A stretch of DNA of 64,000 bases, taken from positions 21,044,294-21,108,293 of the forward strand of contig NC_012877.2 in NCBI RefSeq assembly GCF_000003195.3, read 5' to 3'. Under the pieces are notes generated by a model. The model was not told the origin of the DNA. It did no database searches and saw nothing but the letters and a program-made list of their open reading frames with translations. The stretch is from Sorghum bicolor (lineage: Eukaryota > Streptophyta > Magnoliopsida > Poales > Poaceae). The number at the start of each line of letters is the position of its first letter. Within the stretch, counting starts at the first letter, position 1. The position numbers were made by a program, and so were the translations under genes. Shown piece after piece: positions 34,291 to 47,200 of the stretch.

Positions 34291-37200
34291 CTATTTGGGG
34301 TCGAGGTCAGCGCTGATCGTCAGCACCTTGCCGTCGAAGTTGCTGGGGTCGAGCGGGATCTTCTTGGTCCCTTCTGCCGGCTCGAAACTGCCCGCGTGGT
34401 GCTTGGGCTCTGGAGCCTCAGTGGCCAGGGCCTCGAGCTTCGAGGCGAGCTCGGTGGAACTCTCGACAGCTTCCCCATACTCGACGCATTCGACGTCGCA
34501 TTCATACGCGTGCTTGTAGGAGGAGCTGACGGTGATGATGCCCTTGGGCCCGGGCATCTTCAGCTTCAAGTATGTGTAGTTGGGGATAGCCATAAATTTG
34601 GCGTAGCCCAGGCGCCCGATGATGGCATGGTACGTGCCTCGGAACCCCACCACCTCAAAGGTGAGGGTCTCCTTTCTGAAATTGGCCACCGTGCCGAAAT
34701 AGGCCGGCAGGTCGATTCGACCTACTGGCAGTGCCTTCTTTTCCGGCACGACGCCATGGAATCCGCCAGCGCTTGGTTGGAGCTGCGCCCTGTTGATGCT
34801 GAGAAGGACAAGGGTCTCGAGGTAGATGATGTTCAGGCTGCTGCCGCCGTCCATCAGCACTTTTGAGAGTCTGGCGTTGACGATGATGGGGTCGACGACG
34901 AGCGGGTAGACGCCAGGGGCGACTACCTTGTCGGGGTGGTCGTCTCGATCGAAGGTGATGGGGATGCTCGACCAGCTGAGGTACTGTGGTATTGCCATCC
35001 TTGCCGCAAAGACTTCACGGCGTTCCCTCTTGCGTTGCCTTGCGGTCAGCTGCGTCGAGGGACCACCGTAGATCATGTAGCAGTCGTGGACGGCGGGGAA
35101 ACCGTCATCGTCTTTGCCGTCCCCCTTGTCGCCGCTCTTTTCTTTCTTCAAGTCGTCACGTGCGTCCTTTTTGAACCCCAAACCGTCGAAATGCTTTTTC
35201 AGCATACGGCAGTCCTCGAGCTTGTGGTTTGCTCCTCCCTTGTGGTAAGGACATGGCTCCTTTAGCATCTTGTCGAAGATGGCCCCTTCTGGGGGGCCTC
35301 GAGGCCTTTTGCGTTCCATGGCGGCGACGAGATCGTCGTCGAGGTCTTCCCGCTGGAACGGCCGTGTTTTCTTCTTCTTTTTGTTCTTCTTGGGTCCTCG
35401 ACTGGGGCCCTCGTCATCATCGGCGGACGGCTTGCCTTTCCTCCCTTCACAGCTGAAGAAGGCGCCGACCGCTTCTTCCCCTGCAGCGTAGTTTGCCACT
35501 ACGTCCATTAGCTCGTCGACGGTCTGAGGGCGATTCTGTCCTAATTCCCGCACCAAGTCTCGACTGGTGGTACCAGAGACAAAGGCCAGGATGACGTCGT
35601 GGTCGGGGATGTGTGGCAGCTCGGTGCGCTGTTTCGAGAAACGTCGAGCATACTCTTGGAGGGTTTCTCCCGACTTCTGCTTGCATTTGCTGAGGTCCCA
35701 CGAGTTGCCGGGTCGTATGAAGGTTTCTTTGAAGTTACCCTCGAGCACCCTGACCAAATCGACCTAATCGTAGATCTGATTGGCTGGGAGCTCCTCGAGC
35801 CATCTGCGGGCAGTGTCGGAGAGGAAGAGTGGCAGCGGTTTGACGATGGCTCGATCGTCCCCTCGAGCGCATCCTAGCTGACAGGCTAGCCTGAAATCTG
35901 CCAGCCACAGCTCTGGCTTGGTCTCGCCGTTGTACTTTGCAATGCTGGTCGAGGGTCGGAACGGGCTCGGCAGTGGCGTGCTGCGGATTGCCCTGCTAAA
36001 CACCCATGGGCTTGGTGGCTCCGGGGCCATCCGGTCCTCGTCGCTGTCGTACCTCCCGCCGCGATGGGCGCTGTAACTGCGCTCTTCAGCGTCCCCGTAC
36101 CGAGGGCGACGATTCTCGTCAATGTCGCGTCGTGCGTCGTGTCGTCGTTGGTTGTCGATGGGGAGGAGGAGCGTGGTCTTTTTCCCTCGAGGGGGCGGCT
36201 GTTGATGGACTGACACCTCCTTTTCGTTCTGGGCTGGCTCATCACGCTTTTCTGTAGCTGCCCCTCGACGTCGGTAGGCCGAGCTCTCTGCTTGCTGAAC
36301 TGCCGCCACATGGAGCAGAGTCTGCACCTCATCTCGGATGCGCCGCGCTTGGGAGTTCTAGGGCTCGGTCATGTTACGCAACAACATCATTGCTGCCACA
36401 ACATTCTGGCCTGCTCAAGGGAAGCGGCTGACAGGTTGTTCTGGCTCCCCGTCCTCGACGATCTGCCTATGTACCTCTCGAGCCCGTCTACTGACACTTC
36501 CGCCAGGCGGGTAAGGCAGGTCCTACTCGAGGATCTGCTCGAGCAGGACGAGGCGCTCATGATCTTCGTCAAGTTTTGTCTTGAGCTCTCGTAGCTGTGC
36601 AAGTTGCGCGGCTCTATCTTCTTGTGGAGGTGGGTCAACCTGTCCGTCGTTCCCAGGCGTCCTGGGGTCTTCCCTCGCTGCAGGGGCTCGACCGCCAGCA
36701 ACGGCGTCTTGCGTCTCGTTGGTAGTTTCTACCGCCCCATCGATATGGAAGCACTCCCTAGTAGGGTCACAGCTGTCGGACTCAGAGCCGGAGTCCGGCT
36801 CGGTGGCGTTGAAACGTCCACGTCCCTCCTCCAGCAGTCGTTGCCTGAGGGAGGTAATCATGTACCGCCTAGGGCCTAGGCGGCGGAGGCCTCGTACCTG
36901 GGAGAAATCCGGCCGCTCGGACATCCGTCGCTGTATTCCAGTGTCGTGTGGGAGGACCATTGGTCTCTCCACGTACGTCTGGGCGTTTGGACATATCGCC
37001 CTGGCGAGCGACGCGATGGCATTATCTAGAACGAACGGCAATGCTCTTCTTGGGGCGAACAACCCATGTGGAAGTAGCCTGGTGGTGGGGGAGAGCGCGC
37101 GGGGCGCGTCACCTCCTATCGTCGTGCGATCCTCGTGGCGTTGAGCCGTCATACCCGCGGTTTCGGTGCGCGGGGCTGTCGGCCCCTGCGCAACCTCCTG

Positions 37201-37413
37201 CCTGGCACGAACTTTCGGTCGTGACGAGGTAGAAGGGTGATGGTGGTGCCGTCCATGCCTCTTCTTGGGTGGGGAGGCATGGTGGCGAGGATGTCTCGGG
37301 GCCCTCAACCGTGTTGGCGCAACGCGGGCTCCTCCCAGTCCGTTGATCGAGAGCAGGATCATGTCATAGTCGGAGCCAGTAGACATGAACTCGAGACTCC
37401 CAAACCAAATCAC
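34291..37413 (-). pseudogene. R4 gag-protease (decayed)
   Basis: One reading frame spans the region with stops at 36523 (TAG), 36415 (TGA), 36358 (TAG) and 35764 (TAG), each explained by a single C-to-T change from CAG or CGA. The N-terminal part is Arg/Pro/His-rich and Tat-specific. The capsid domain follows (about 35950-35450; motifs LWLADFRLACQLG, ARRWLEELPANQI and ETLQEYARRF). A zinc-knuckle-like CPYHKGGANHKLEDC lies near 35230, and the protease active-site region VLMDGGSSLNII near 34850, with Asp-Gly-Gly as in R2 and R5. The end at TAG 34293-34291 is in the same context as in R2 and R5. Confidence 0.85.
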
Positions 37414-37471
37414 CGTGGAGTGAGAGTCGCCATCTGGAAAGGAATGGGAAATCGGTGAAAAACACGCAGGA

Positions 37472-37489
37472 CCCCTATCTGGCGCGCCA
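37472..37489 (-). other. R4 primer-binding site
   Basis: The minus strand reads TGGCGCGCCAGATAGGGG two bases inside the 5' LTR, one base different from R5's site. It is the same likely tRNA-Arg primer as R2 and R5. Confidence 0.75.
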
Positions 37490-37491
37490 AC

Positions 37492-38555
37492 TGTCGGTGT
37501 TTTCCCCCCGGGGGGTCACACCAACCAGTAAATTTGCATGTGTGCTCCCTTTTCCAGATGGTGATGCAAAAAGACACAAAGATTTATCATGGCTCGGGCA
37601 AGAGAAGGCCCTACGTCCAGTGAGGGCGGAGAGTTTGTATTATTCTGCACCTAAGTGCTTGTACAGGGGTGAATACAAGCGTGTATGAACTGGGATGGAG
37701 ATGGAGTATGGAAGCTCTACTACATGTGTGTTGTATCGCGTGTTGCCTTCCGTCCCTTGTATCCGCTCCCGGGCCTCCCCTTTTATATTTCCAAGGAGGG
37801 GCCTAGGGTACATGTATAGGCGTCAGAGTAGGGGTCGATAGAGGTATGGCGCACTGACCTACTCGAGGCCTCCGTACCGGCGTGGTTTCGAGCCATCTTG
37901 TCCTGGTAGCTTGATGATGAATATGCGTGCCCCGGTATCCCGCTATGCGCGCCGTCCTGGGCTAGTTTATCTGTTATATGCTTGTACATCGCAGCAGCGT
38001 CTGCGTCGGAGTGGTTGAGGTGCTGTCACTCGTCACCCAACTCTTCTCCAGGAAGGAAATGTGCCTACTCGAGGGTCTGGTGCCGTATAATGCCTTGCCG
38101 GTCAGAGCGCTGACTTTGGACATCTCGAGGGGGTCTTGATTAGACGTTCCGACACGCTCCCTATGACCTGCCATGCTCTGGCTTATTTGGTGGGGAAGGC
38201 TGCAAAAAGAATGACGGGACGGGTGCCTGTTCCCTATCACGCTTCCCGTGACTGGCGAGTTAGGTGAGAACGCGACAGGCGCATTAAATGCCTTGGTTCC
38301 CGTGCCCGTGTCATGCGGCGGGTGGCGTCCTTGCACTCGATGCCTTCCAATTCGCTTGAGCTTGTTTCTGTGTTCGACGGTAGCCGGCGCTCGAGCCCTG
38401 ATCGATTCGCGGGATGCTCTTTCCGTGTTCGAGACTATGGCCATCGAGGGCCGTACGCGTGACTGGGTAGAGCGTCGAGTTGGAGGCCTCGACTCGCGTA
38501 CGGGCATTCTCGTCATGCACATCAGTTAGGGTACCCCTTACTGATATCCTCGACA
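37492..38555 (-). repeat. R4 5' LTR
   Basis: Partner of 24127-25216, from TGTCGGTG to CCTCGACA on the plus strand. Being next to the primer site, it is the 5' LTR of the minus-strand element. Confidence 0.93.
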
Positions 38556-38560
38556 AGTTG

Positions 38561-39461
38561 CTTAACAAAACACGAGAACACGGCATGCCAATGGGTCGAT
38601 GTCCGTTTAGCGTTAAAATAACCTTTTGCTGTTTTTGGAGCTACTTTTAGATATCCAAATGAACTCCAAATTTGATGATACTTGATCCATTATTTCCATA
38701 AAAAAGGGTACTCCAACTCATATTAAGGAATCCAATTAAGTTACCATATGAATTTGGATGCTACAATGTCACAAAGAAGGTAACTCACTGCTGTACTTCC
38801 AGGGACTTAGAATTATTTCTCAGGGCTAAAAAGCAGAAGCTGATTCGAAATTTGAGCCTCTGTTTGAACTATTTGCAAGCTGATTTAGTTCTTGACCCTT
38901 GAATAAAGTTTCATCTACAGAAACAAAACTACAACTTTCATTTAGGGTCAAACCTCATAACTGCAACAGAAGTCAATCTTTCACTTTGGTCAAAGCAGTA
39001 ACCTCATAAAGCTCCAAATAGGGTTTTGGGTGAATTGAAGCATTTCCTTGGCATAAGCTCAACATGAACCCTTCATGAATTTTGTTGTATAATTCCTCTA
39101 GAGTCATATGAGCAAGTTTGCAAGGGTTGGTTAATGACCCATGATTCGATTTCCTTAATAGAGCAATTCCGACAAGGATATAACTTATCATTTCATGTGA
39201 CTTTTTGATTCCAAACTTCGCCATACTTTTCTAGGGACCAATATAGATTGGGATGGATATGACACACATGGAAAGAGTTTCACTAGCATCATCTAAGCAT
39301 ACCTTTTAAAAAGGGCTTATATGTAAGTAAAGGTGCATCATCCAAGTCTAAGTTAGGGCTTACTTTCATAGATTGACTTTGACCATTTTATTACCATTGA
39401 ACTTGTCATGTTTGAGCTCAAACATAGTATTTAGCGAGTGACAAACACCTGGGGTGTTATA
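38561..39461 (-). repeat. R3 5' LTR, outer part
   Basis: Resumes after the R4 target duplication. On the minus strand it begins near 39461 with TATAACACCCCAGGTGTT, close to the TGTAACACCCC start common in grass LTRs. Non-coding; short frames are incidental. Confidence 0.55.
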
Positions 39462-39802
39462 AAGCGACCTACGGTTGGAGGCAACTAGGGGGAGGCGCCA
39501 ACAACTTGGGCTTAAGGCCCGAATTCGATACATGACCAAGTTGGCCCAAAATAGGTGACACAGCACCTTGTCGTTGACATAAAGATTAATACACAAAAGT
39601 TCTGGAGCTAGGACCAGATCCAAAATGACGGCGTCATTGTACCCTTTCCATCAAGTCCAAGATCACCCTGTTTTGATGTCGTATGAAAAATTTATGACCA
39701 AAACACTGATGACGTGTTTGCTGAATCGAAGAGTGACGTGTTAGCTGAATTGGAGACGAAATGCAACCTGGAAAATATGATGGTCTTAACGTATCCAGCG
39801 TG
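39462..39802. other. Unassigned DNA between R3 and CACTA-2
   Basis: A 341-base stretch flanking R3 and containing the CACTA-2 target (GTG at 39800-39802). It includes a TTGTCGTTGACATAAAG phrase and a minus-strand open frame of 85 codons that runs into R3. Probably a fragment of another old repeat; no identity can be given. Confidence 0.3.
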
Positions 39803-40370
39803 CACTACTAGATTTTGACCCTATTGCCACATGACACCCTTTGCAACACCACAAATTGTGTTGTAATAGAGGCGTGTTTTGCAACATTTATCCAAAAAGG
39901 TGGCAATAGAGGGAATGTGTTGCCACCACATTATGCATTGCAATATTTATGATTGTCGTTGCAAGAGGTGGGACCTATAGCAACCCTTTTTTGAAAATTG
40001 TTGTTATAGGTTCACAATATTGCCATGATGACATTATGTTGCATTAGTATTGGTTGGTGTTGCAACTATGTGGCTCTCTTGCAACAATATATGTTAGTGT
40101 TGCTATTGCTTCAAACTGTTGCCACGACTATGTTGAGTTGCAATATTTCTCACGAACATTGCAATAGGTAGACCATGTATTGCAACTTAATTTCTAAGGC
40201 GATGCAATAGTATGTTGCAATTGCCATAGTTTTGTTTGGTTGTAATATTTTTGACGACTATTGTAATAGGTTACTGCTTATTACAACTAAATATCTAAAG
40301 TGATGCAATAATATGTTGCTATGGCAATGATTTTTCTTTGGTTGTAATATTTCTTACATTTGCCAATCCA
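39803..40370 (+). repeat. CACTA-2 left terminal and subterminal repeats
   Basis: After the CACTACTAG end come many copies of short motifs in both orientations, such as TTGCAAC, GTTGCAA, GCAATAG and GTTGCCAC, spaced 15-40 bases apart. Such arrays are the binding sites for the element's transposition proteins in En/Spm. Confidence 0.8.
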
Positions 40371-41560
40371 CATCAGTGACCACGGATGCTGGATGCCTTG
40401 ACCGACGTGGCGCACGATGGCGCATCTGTAAGCTAGAAGCGAATGGCTAGGTCACTCAGATGGTCACACAGATGATCCTTTTGTTGGTTTTATGTGTAGA
40501 AGATATATTGAGCTTTCAAAGCGGGATGGTTCCAACGCGCCCAAACATTACTGCTAATTCATGGGCGGGCGAAACACATATGGAGCCATTCGACATTCAT
40601 AGCCTTTCACAGTCCTATTTGGATCTTGCAAGGCTAGAATAGGAAACGAAAGTCATCCCAAAAGATGCTAGGAGCTTCTTCCCCACATATCCATCCTAAG
40701 GTGGAACCTAATTTATATATTTCTAACAAAATTAGTTTCAATTTTTCTATAATTGATTACTTCTATGATTTATAATTTATTTATTATCACTATGATTGTG
40801 CATGATTTAAGTTATTATTGATAATGTTATAATTGAAATTAAAATGAAAAAAATACTCCAAGTGGGGTTCGAACCCAAGAGTATGAGTTAAAGCTTAAAA
40901 CTAATCTAGCACTAGGTTACTGAAGTATGTTTGACTTCTAACAGGAATTGGGTTTTTATTGTGCCTTCCATGGCAACCACCAGCAGATATTAGTGCAGTC
41001 ATTTTTTTGACAATATATTAGTGCAGTCATTGGTTCATACAACCATAGCACACACATATTTCCATTGTAACTACCAGCAGATACTAGTGCATCCATTGTT
41101 TCATACAACCATAGCACACACACATATACATACATACATACGTTAGTTTATAGAACCACAACACACACATAGTTACATAATGGCTCATTCAATTGACAAT
41201 CAGCCATTACAAATGATGACCACTATTTCAGACTTGCAATTCACACATAGTAACTTGGAATTGACACTGATTCATCATGTCCTTGCTGTAGAGGGCAATA
41301 TCAAAGGAAAGTCACATGACAAACTAAAATCATATATCTAATCATAACTTCAAACGCCATTAGGTCATAGGGATGTCACAGGCAACTCAGTTGCCAAATA
41401 GTACATTAGGTCTTTGAAACTAATAGATTAAAACGACAAAGTTATGATGATTCCCAGCAGTGCAGTATCTACATCAACATGCACCAAGTTACAGCAAGCC
41501 TTTCACTACCAACATTTATTTATCCTACACCAAAAGAGAAGTAGCACATCAGCATGCACT
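40371..41560. other. CACTA-2 spacer left of the accessory gene
   Basis: AT-rich and non-coding. It has a direct repeat of about 75 bases (ACCAGCAGATA(T/C)TAGTGCA and CATACAACCATAGCACACAC) twice between 40976 and 41130, then a short CATA microsatellite. An AGGTTCGAA-like box near 40870 resembles a tRNA B box but no tRNA folds there. Confidence 0.45.
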
Positions 41561-43273
41561 TTACTTCTTCAGCTTGTACTTCTGGATCTTCTTGTAGAGC
41601 TTATCAAACCTCTTTTCAAAATCACTCTTTATGTCGTTGACAAACTTGCTAGCATTGTGATCCATGGAGCCAAGGCAATGGGCCTTAGCCAGGTCAATTT
41701 CAAATTTCAGCCTGTACATGCTGGAGGGTTCCACATCACTATCATTAGTGAAGGAACAAGTGGTGGAATAGTCGTCACCACTGTCATCCTCATACGGATC
41801 ATAATTGGGAACCTACAAATAAAAATGCACTTATATTTGTGAAGAAAGCAGTTCTTCATTCCAATGATCACTTATGTTTATGTCACAAAAATGAGATAGT
41901 ACAAGAAGAAATCTTACCATCTTCTTAGAGAAAGCAGGCCCCCCTTTGGCACGCTTGATAGTAGACACCGGGGCCTTGTTGGCAGTAGAGGATGCTCTTT
42001 TGGCCCCAGACACTGCTAATGTGGATAATTTCCCGCTGGTCTGATGGACACAAATTAGTGAATAGACCACAATTAATATTAGCCTACATGGCAATTGAAT
42101 TTTGTTGCAGCAAAAGAATAGAGTGCAATGTGAACAAAATGTTAACACCCCATTGGCACGCTGTAGACCGGAAACCGCTACCTTCTTGTAGTTGTTGGAA
42201 GAGGCCCTTTTTGCCCTGGATGCTTCTCATGTGGTGATCTGGTGGACCAAAATTATTCAATAACAACCACATGCAACTTCAAACTAAAAATGCTAAATTA
42301 CAAATTGAAATTAATGGCTGAAATTAATTTCCAAATCTATGGTATGTGTTGATTTGAATATATTCAGACACATGAATGATATAGTATTTATATCTTTGTA
42401 ATCCAGATCAAAGAAATTTCTGATTTTGCAGACACAGCATATGCTTGATCAGCTCAATGATATTCAAAGGATTAGAAAGATATTTCAGATCTTGCAGACA
42501 CTATGCTCATCAAAGATTTTCAAGTACTCTAGACTCATCATTAGGCATGGAACTAGGCACTGAAGATACAGACCAAAAAAATAAGACATGCTATGAGATA
42601 TGAAGATACAGACCAAAAAAATAGCATGATTATGAAATCAAGTAGCTAGAATATGTCTGATCTGTTTGTTCATGCAGTGTGTTTGAGGAATCGTTGCCAT
42701 TACATACCGGATGTATGCCATATACACTAGTACCTATGCCTGCTTTAATATCATTATAAAATTCTGCTCCATATCTTCTGCAAGCACAAAAACTTCAAAT
42801 GATTTCTCGATATGATTAATTGGATCATTAAAAAGTGGACAAAACCTTATCTTAGAGCATCTGAAAATAGTAAAGAAAACCTTGTGTATCTTATAGCGGA
42901 TGCAGAGACATGTTAAACATGCACACCATAGGTAGTCTGATGAATTGAAACATATGGAAGAGATTATTATCCATTGCAAATTTCTAATACTGGCCCAAAC
43001 CTAGGAGACATGCATGGGGGCAGGCGCGGCAACGACCACATCTTCATTTCTAGTTTGTAACCCTAAATCCCAAAAATGGTACTCATGATTTAATCTTACC
43101 ATCTTCTTCTCCGTGGTTGTCTTTGTCGTCGGCTTGAAGATGAAGACGGGGTCGGAGTCCGATTCAGAGGACGAGGCGGAGTAGATGTCAATGACAATCT
43201 GCTTGGGAGCGAACTAACCACGCGCGTTCCGTGCTTGGGTCCGAGAGTTGTGCCGACGCTTTAGGCTTGCCAT
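41561..43273 (-). CDS. CACTA-2 accessory gene of unknown function (multi-exon)
   Basis: A minus-strand gene was found from splice signals because its exons are short. Exon 1 is 43273-43100, exon 3 is 42040-41918 and exon 4 is 41812-41561, all in phase 0 with GT-AG borders. Exons 1 and 3 both end in AAGAAGATG followed by GTAAGATT. The product would be about 180 residues: a basic N-terminus (MASLKRRHNSRTQARNARG), an acidic/Ser patch (SASSSESDSDP), a Lys/Ala-rich middle, and a helical C-terminus ending YKKIQKYKLKK. A TAG at codon 20 (43216-43214) breaks exon 1. A segment near 42220-42130 is a diverged second copy of exon 3, with a TGA. I do not recognise the family; it could be element-specific or captured from the host. 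Confidence 0.5.
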
Positions 43274-43784
43274 CTTGAGCGCCGATACAGCCGCCGCGGC
43301 CGTAATCACCGTCACCGCCGCCGCGCCGCGCAGTTTGCTAGTGGGAGTGTGGGTGGGGAAGGGGAACAGCACGGCAGGCTATGCAAGACTTGGGCCGGCC
43401 GGTTAAGAGTTTTGCAAACCTCATTTCACGACTGTTGAATGCCGCCCCTTTTTGGTACCACCTCGGTGAGTCTAGGAGGCAATACTACACTTAAAAGCTC
43501 AAGCGAGCGAGGCAGGTCGAACTCCATGTCACGATTACCACACTCAACTCTCTGCTGCTATCTTGGGCCTACTAGGCCTAAAGTGGCTTGCCGGGCTCCC
43601 GTTATGGTTTGAGCTCTGTTGACTCCTGTGTGGTTGAGCTTGGCGAGCCCACTTTTGGCCAGGGCAAACCAAATTTTTTGCAAGCCTATAATGAGAGAGT
43701 CAAAAAAGGTAGTTTTTTTTGTTTTGGTGGGTTTTTTTGTTTTGGATGGTGTCACGTACGTAACCAGGACACTCTTGATCACGT
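43274..43784 (-). promoter_or_regulatory. Leader and promoter side of the CACTA-2 accessory gene
   Basis: GC-rich GCC/GCG sequence at 43280-43400 on the minus strand looks like a 5' UTR. Upstream lie T-rich tracts (43710-43740) and a TCACGTACGT box. The region is shared with the plus-strand transposase, whose promoter continues at 49773 after R5. Confidence 0.4.
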
Positions 43785-43789
43785 ACGTC

Positions 43790-44250
43790 TGTGGGGGTAT
43801 AAACCCCTATACCCTTACGGCTAGACTTGGGCTAGGAGGCTTGGCCCATTACGAGACAAGTCCAGGGCTTGATCCGACTACTTGGAGTTTCGCGCAAGGA
43901 AACAAGACGTGAAGATCAAGCAGGATTCTGGTCGGTTAGAATAGAAATTGATATTGAACTATCTATGGCAATTGTAACCGACTAGGATTAGTTTCCAGAT
44001 CTGTAACCCCGCCCTCCGGACTATATAAGGAGGGGCAAGGGACCCCCCTTGGGACACATTATTCTCCCAACACAATCCAATACAATCAGACGCAGGACGT
44101 AGGTATTACGCCCACACGGCGGCCGAACCTGGATAAAAGCCTTGTCTGTGTCTTGCGTCACCATCGAGTTCGTAGCTTGCGCACCGTCTACCGATAAACT
44201 ACTACAGTGGGTATACCCCAGGGTAGACTGCCGACTAGCTTTCGTCGACA
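43790..44250 (+). repeat. R5 5' LTR
   Basis: TGTGGGGGTATAAACCCC to TTTCGTCGACA, 461 bases. A TATA box (CTATATAAGGAGGGG) near 44021 should start the element's transcript. Confidence 0.93.
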
Positions 44251-44251
44251 G

Positions 44252-44269
44252 TGGCGCGCCAGGTAGGGG
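44252..44269 (+). other. R5 primer-binding site
   Basis: TGGCGCGCCAGGTAGGGG, one base inside the 5' LTR, complementary to the 3' end of a tRNA that is most likely tRNA-Arg. Confidence 0.78.
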
Positions 44270-44298
44270 GTGTGCGTACAGCTCTCCCGGAGAACAAG

Positions 44299-47200
44299 AT
44301 GGTTATCGTTCCAGCTTCCGCGGCCGTGCCCGAAGGCCTCACGTTCACCGTCGGTCAGGTCACGTGGACGACTCACGACGGCGGCCTCACGACCACGACT
44401 TCGGAAGAAACCCAGATCCGATATGGGACGACGGCGGCATCGACTCCGATCACGCTGACACCGAGCACTTGACCACTGCTCCATCGTTACCAGGGACAGA
44501 AGGTCGACGGCTCAGACCTTTTCCGAGCCCTTGATCGCGCCGATCTCAGGCTCCTCGAAGCTTCCCGACTGGTAGATGGGATCTCGCGCCAATCTGATCA
44601 ATTTGCGCCAACGGGCTCTTTCGACACCTGCCGGCCAACTCGTGTCGTCACACACAAACGGCTGGAGACGTCTCTGTCAATAACTTCTACCCCCTCAGGG
44701 CGGTCCGTTGAACTCAAGGCAGACTCAGACCAGAGTTCCCCTTACGGGCTAAACAACTCAGTCGTCTGCTACTCACGGCACATTCAATCCCTTTTCAACA
44801 GGGCGGGTTGGTTGCCAAAACGGAGCAGTCGACCAGCTCGTCACTACGTCAACATGGTGACGATCCGAGAACTACCAAACGACCGGGCTTCTAGCAAAAA
44901 CTCCAGCACTGGGTCCATCCCCACCGAGGTTATAAACTCTGAGGATGAAGATTACGACCTGGATTTACCGCCGTACCCTCCGGGTTTCTCTCGCTTCCCG
45001 GTCTTTCCACCCCGGCGGGGAGATCTCGTCTTCAATGTCAGCAACGACGAACCGGTCGTCGATGGAGAGACAGACGAGCAGAGGTAGCTCCGCGAACAGC
45101 GCAATGCCGACCGTGCCCGGCGACGCGCGAACGAGGAATGGCAACTCCCGCCGCATAACCTCAGTGACGCTTTCGACGTGGTCGGAGATCAGCAAGTTTA
45201 CAAAACGCCAAGTGCTAACGTGGCTGTTGCTATGGCAAACCTAGACCGACTCCCTGATACTCCAGAGTGCTAGGGTGTCCGATCCAGCGTACGCGCACAT
45301 CTGATCGCCACGATGGGGCAGACAGCCACCCTACTCAAAAGAGTCCAAGCTATCTCCTACACAGAGGTCTCCTCCGACCAGACTCATCGCAGCCGGACCT
45401 CACCACAACCCAGCGAGCACCACCGTAGCCGCTCCCCCAATAATCGTCGAAAGGATTCGCGGCGTGGCAACGGTGGTCGGGACGTTGGCGGCTACCGTGA
45501 GCAGAATCGTGGGCGTGGTCAGGAAGTAAACCAGGACAGGGATCTATGATACAACATCCCTCCCAATGACGCCCGGGACCGCATCAACAGGCGCGCCACG
45601 GAAAGAGCGGTGCACGAAAACCTGCGGCGTATTGAGTACGATGCCGTGCACGGTTCCCTGGGCCTGAGACAGTTTTCCTCACACCTTCGCCAGGTCGTAT
45701 GGCCCCGCAACTTCAAACTCGAAATGCTCAAAAAATACGATGGCAAGGAAAACCCAGAGAATTGGATCACTCTCTATGAGATTGCAGTCCGTTGAGCAGC
45801 AGAAGATGAGCACGTCATGGCCAACTACTTCCTAGTCGTCCTCAACTAGGCTAGTCATCAGTGGCTCCTTGGCCTGCCCGAAGACTCTTTTGACTCCTGG
45901 GAAGAACTGCGCTAAGCGTTTATCGACAATTTCATTGCTACCTGCGAGCAGCCCGGGAAAAAATACGACCACGAGAGAATAAGGGACAGGAAAAATGAGC
46001 CTTTGCACGACTACATCCGACGATTCTCGGATATGCGCCTTAAAATCCCAAAAATTTCTCATGACGAGGCCATATCCGCCTTCATCAAAGGGCTACGCTT
46101 CCACGAAGCTCTAAGGAACAAGCTACTGCGCAAAAGGCCGACCACAATGGCTGAGCTCCTTGCCACGGCAAAAAACTATGCTGACGCTGATGACACAGAA
46201 AAGCTCATCCAAGAGGATGCGAGAGGTCCCGACCAGCCTCCTCGACGCGACGACAGTCGTGGTCATTTTGATAATAGGAACCATCGTCGCCCTGACAACT
46301 GCGACCATAGAGAAGGTTGGGATAGGTGGCGTGACAATCGTGATGACTTCAGGGGCAAGCGCCCTCGCGACCACGACCACGAGGTGAATACGGTCAAGCG
46401 CCCCAACGGGCGATGGGACTACCAGGAAGATTACAACAAGACGTTGAAGGGACCGTGCCAACTCCACCCCAAGTCTAATCACACGATGGAAGAATGTTGT
46501 GTTCTCAAAAGCATCTACACGCGGTGGGCTGCTCAAGACGATCCCGCCAAGAAAAACGGGAAACAGGACGGGCGCGACCACGAAGACGAAGACGAGGACC
46601 AGGACAGGGACCCACGACACCAGTATGTCAATAACACCGACGTGGTCCACTCTATCTTTGGAGGCAAAGTTTCCATCGAGTCTAAGCGAGAAAGAAAGCT
46701 CCTAAAGAGGGCCTGCCTCAACGTTGATAGCACATATGGATTGATCGCTGATCCAAAATTTCCTCCCTGGTCGCACAGGGAGATCTCCTTCAGCAGGAAG
46801 GATCAGTGGGCCGCCATCCCGAAGCCAGGACTTTTCCCTCTAATCCCGGATCCTTGCATCAATAGCATTAGATTCGAGCGCGTGCTCGTCGACGGGGGAA
46901 GCTCCATTGACATCCTCTTTCGCAACAGCTTGCCGGCTCTCAAGATAACTCCGGCACAGCTAAAGCCCTACGACGCTCAATCCTGGGGAGTCCTGCCAGG
47001 GTCAAGTTCAGTACCACTCNNNNNNNNNNNNNNNNNNNNNNNNNNNNNNNNNNNNNNNNNNNNNNNNNNNNNNNNNNNNNNNNNNNNNNNNNNNNNNNNN
47101 NNNNNNNNNNNNNNNNNNNAAAAAAAGAGGGGAACCCCGGGGTCTCCTCAGACGGCACTGCGTTTGCTGGAGCTGAGTACGGGGTGCGTCGTTGTGAAGA

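Larger units (their letters stand above)
24127..38555 (-). mobile_element. R4, complete Tat-lineage Ty3/gypsy element with an antisense gene
   Basis: LTRs at 24127-25216 and 37492-38555 are flanked by the duplication AGTTG (24122-24126 and 38556-38560). The minus strand carries, in order, primer site, gag, protease, reverse transcriptase with RNase H, a second RNase H-like domain and integrase. Between integrase and the 3' LTR about 5.8 kb carries a multi-exon gene on the plus strand. Antisense ORFs in this position are known in Tat elements such as Grande and Retand. The right LTR lacks a stretch of about 25 bases near 38214. All ORFs carry point mutations, so the copy is probably dead. Confidence 0.93.

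Noticed and set aside
34063..34866. 267-codon plus-strand frame opposite R4 gag-pol
   Set aside because: It is the mirror of the protease and RT region; codon pattern and domains support the minus strand.
40860..40930. Possible tRNA or SINE on the minus strand, with a GGTTCGAACCCC box
   Set aside because: Only the B-box-like part is convincing. I cannot form an acceptor stem or anticodon arm, and there is no clear SINE tail.
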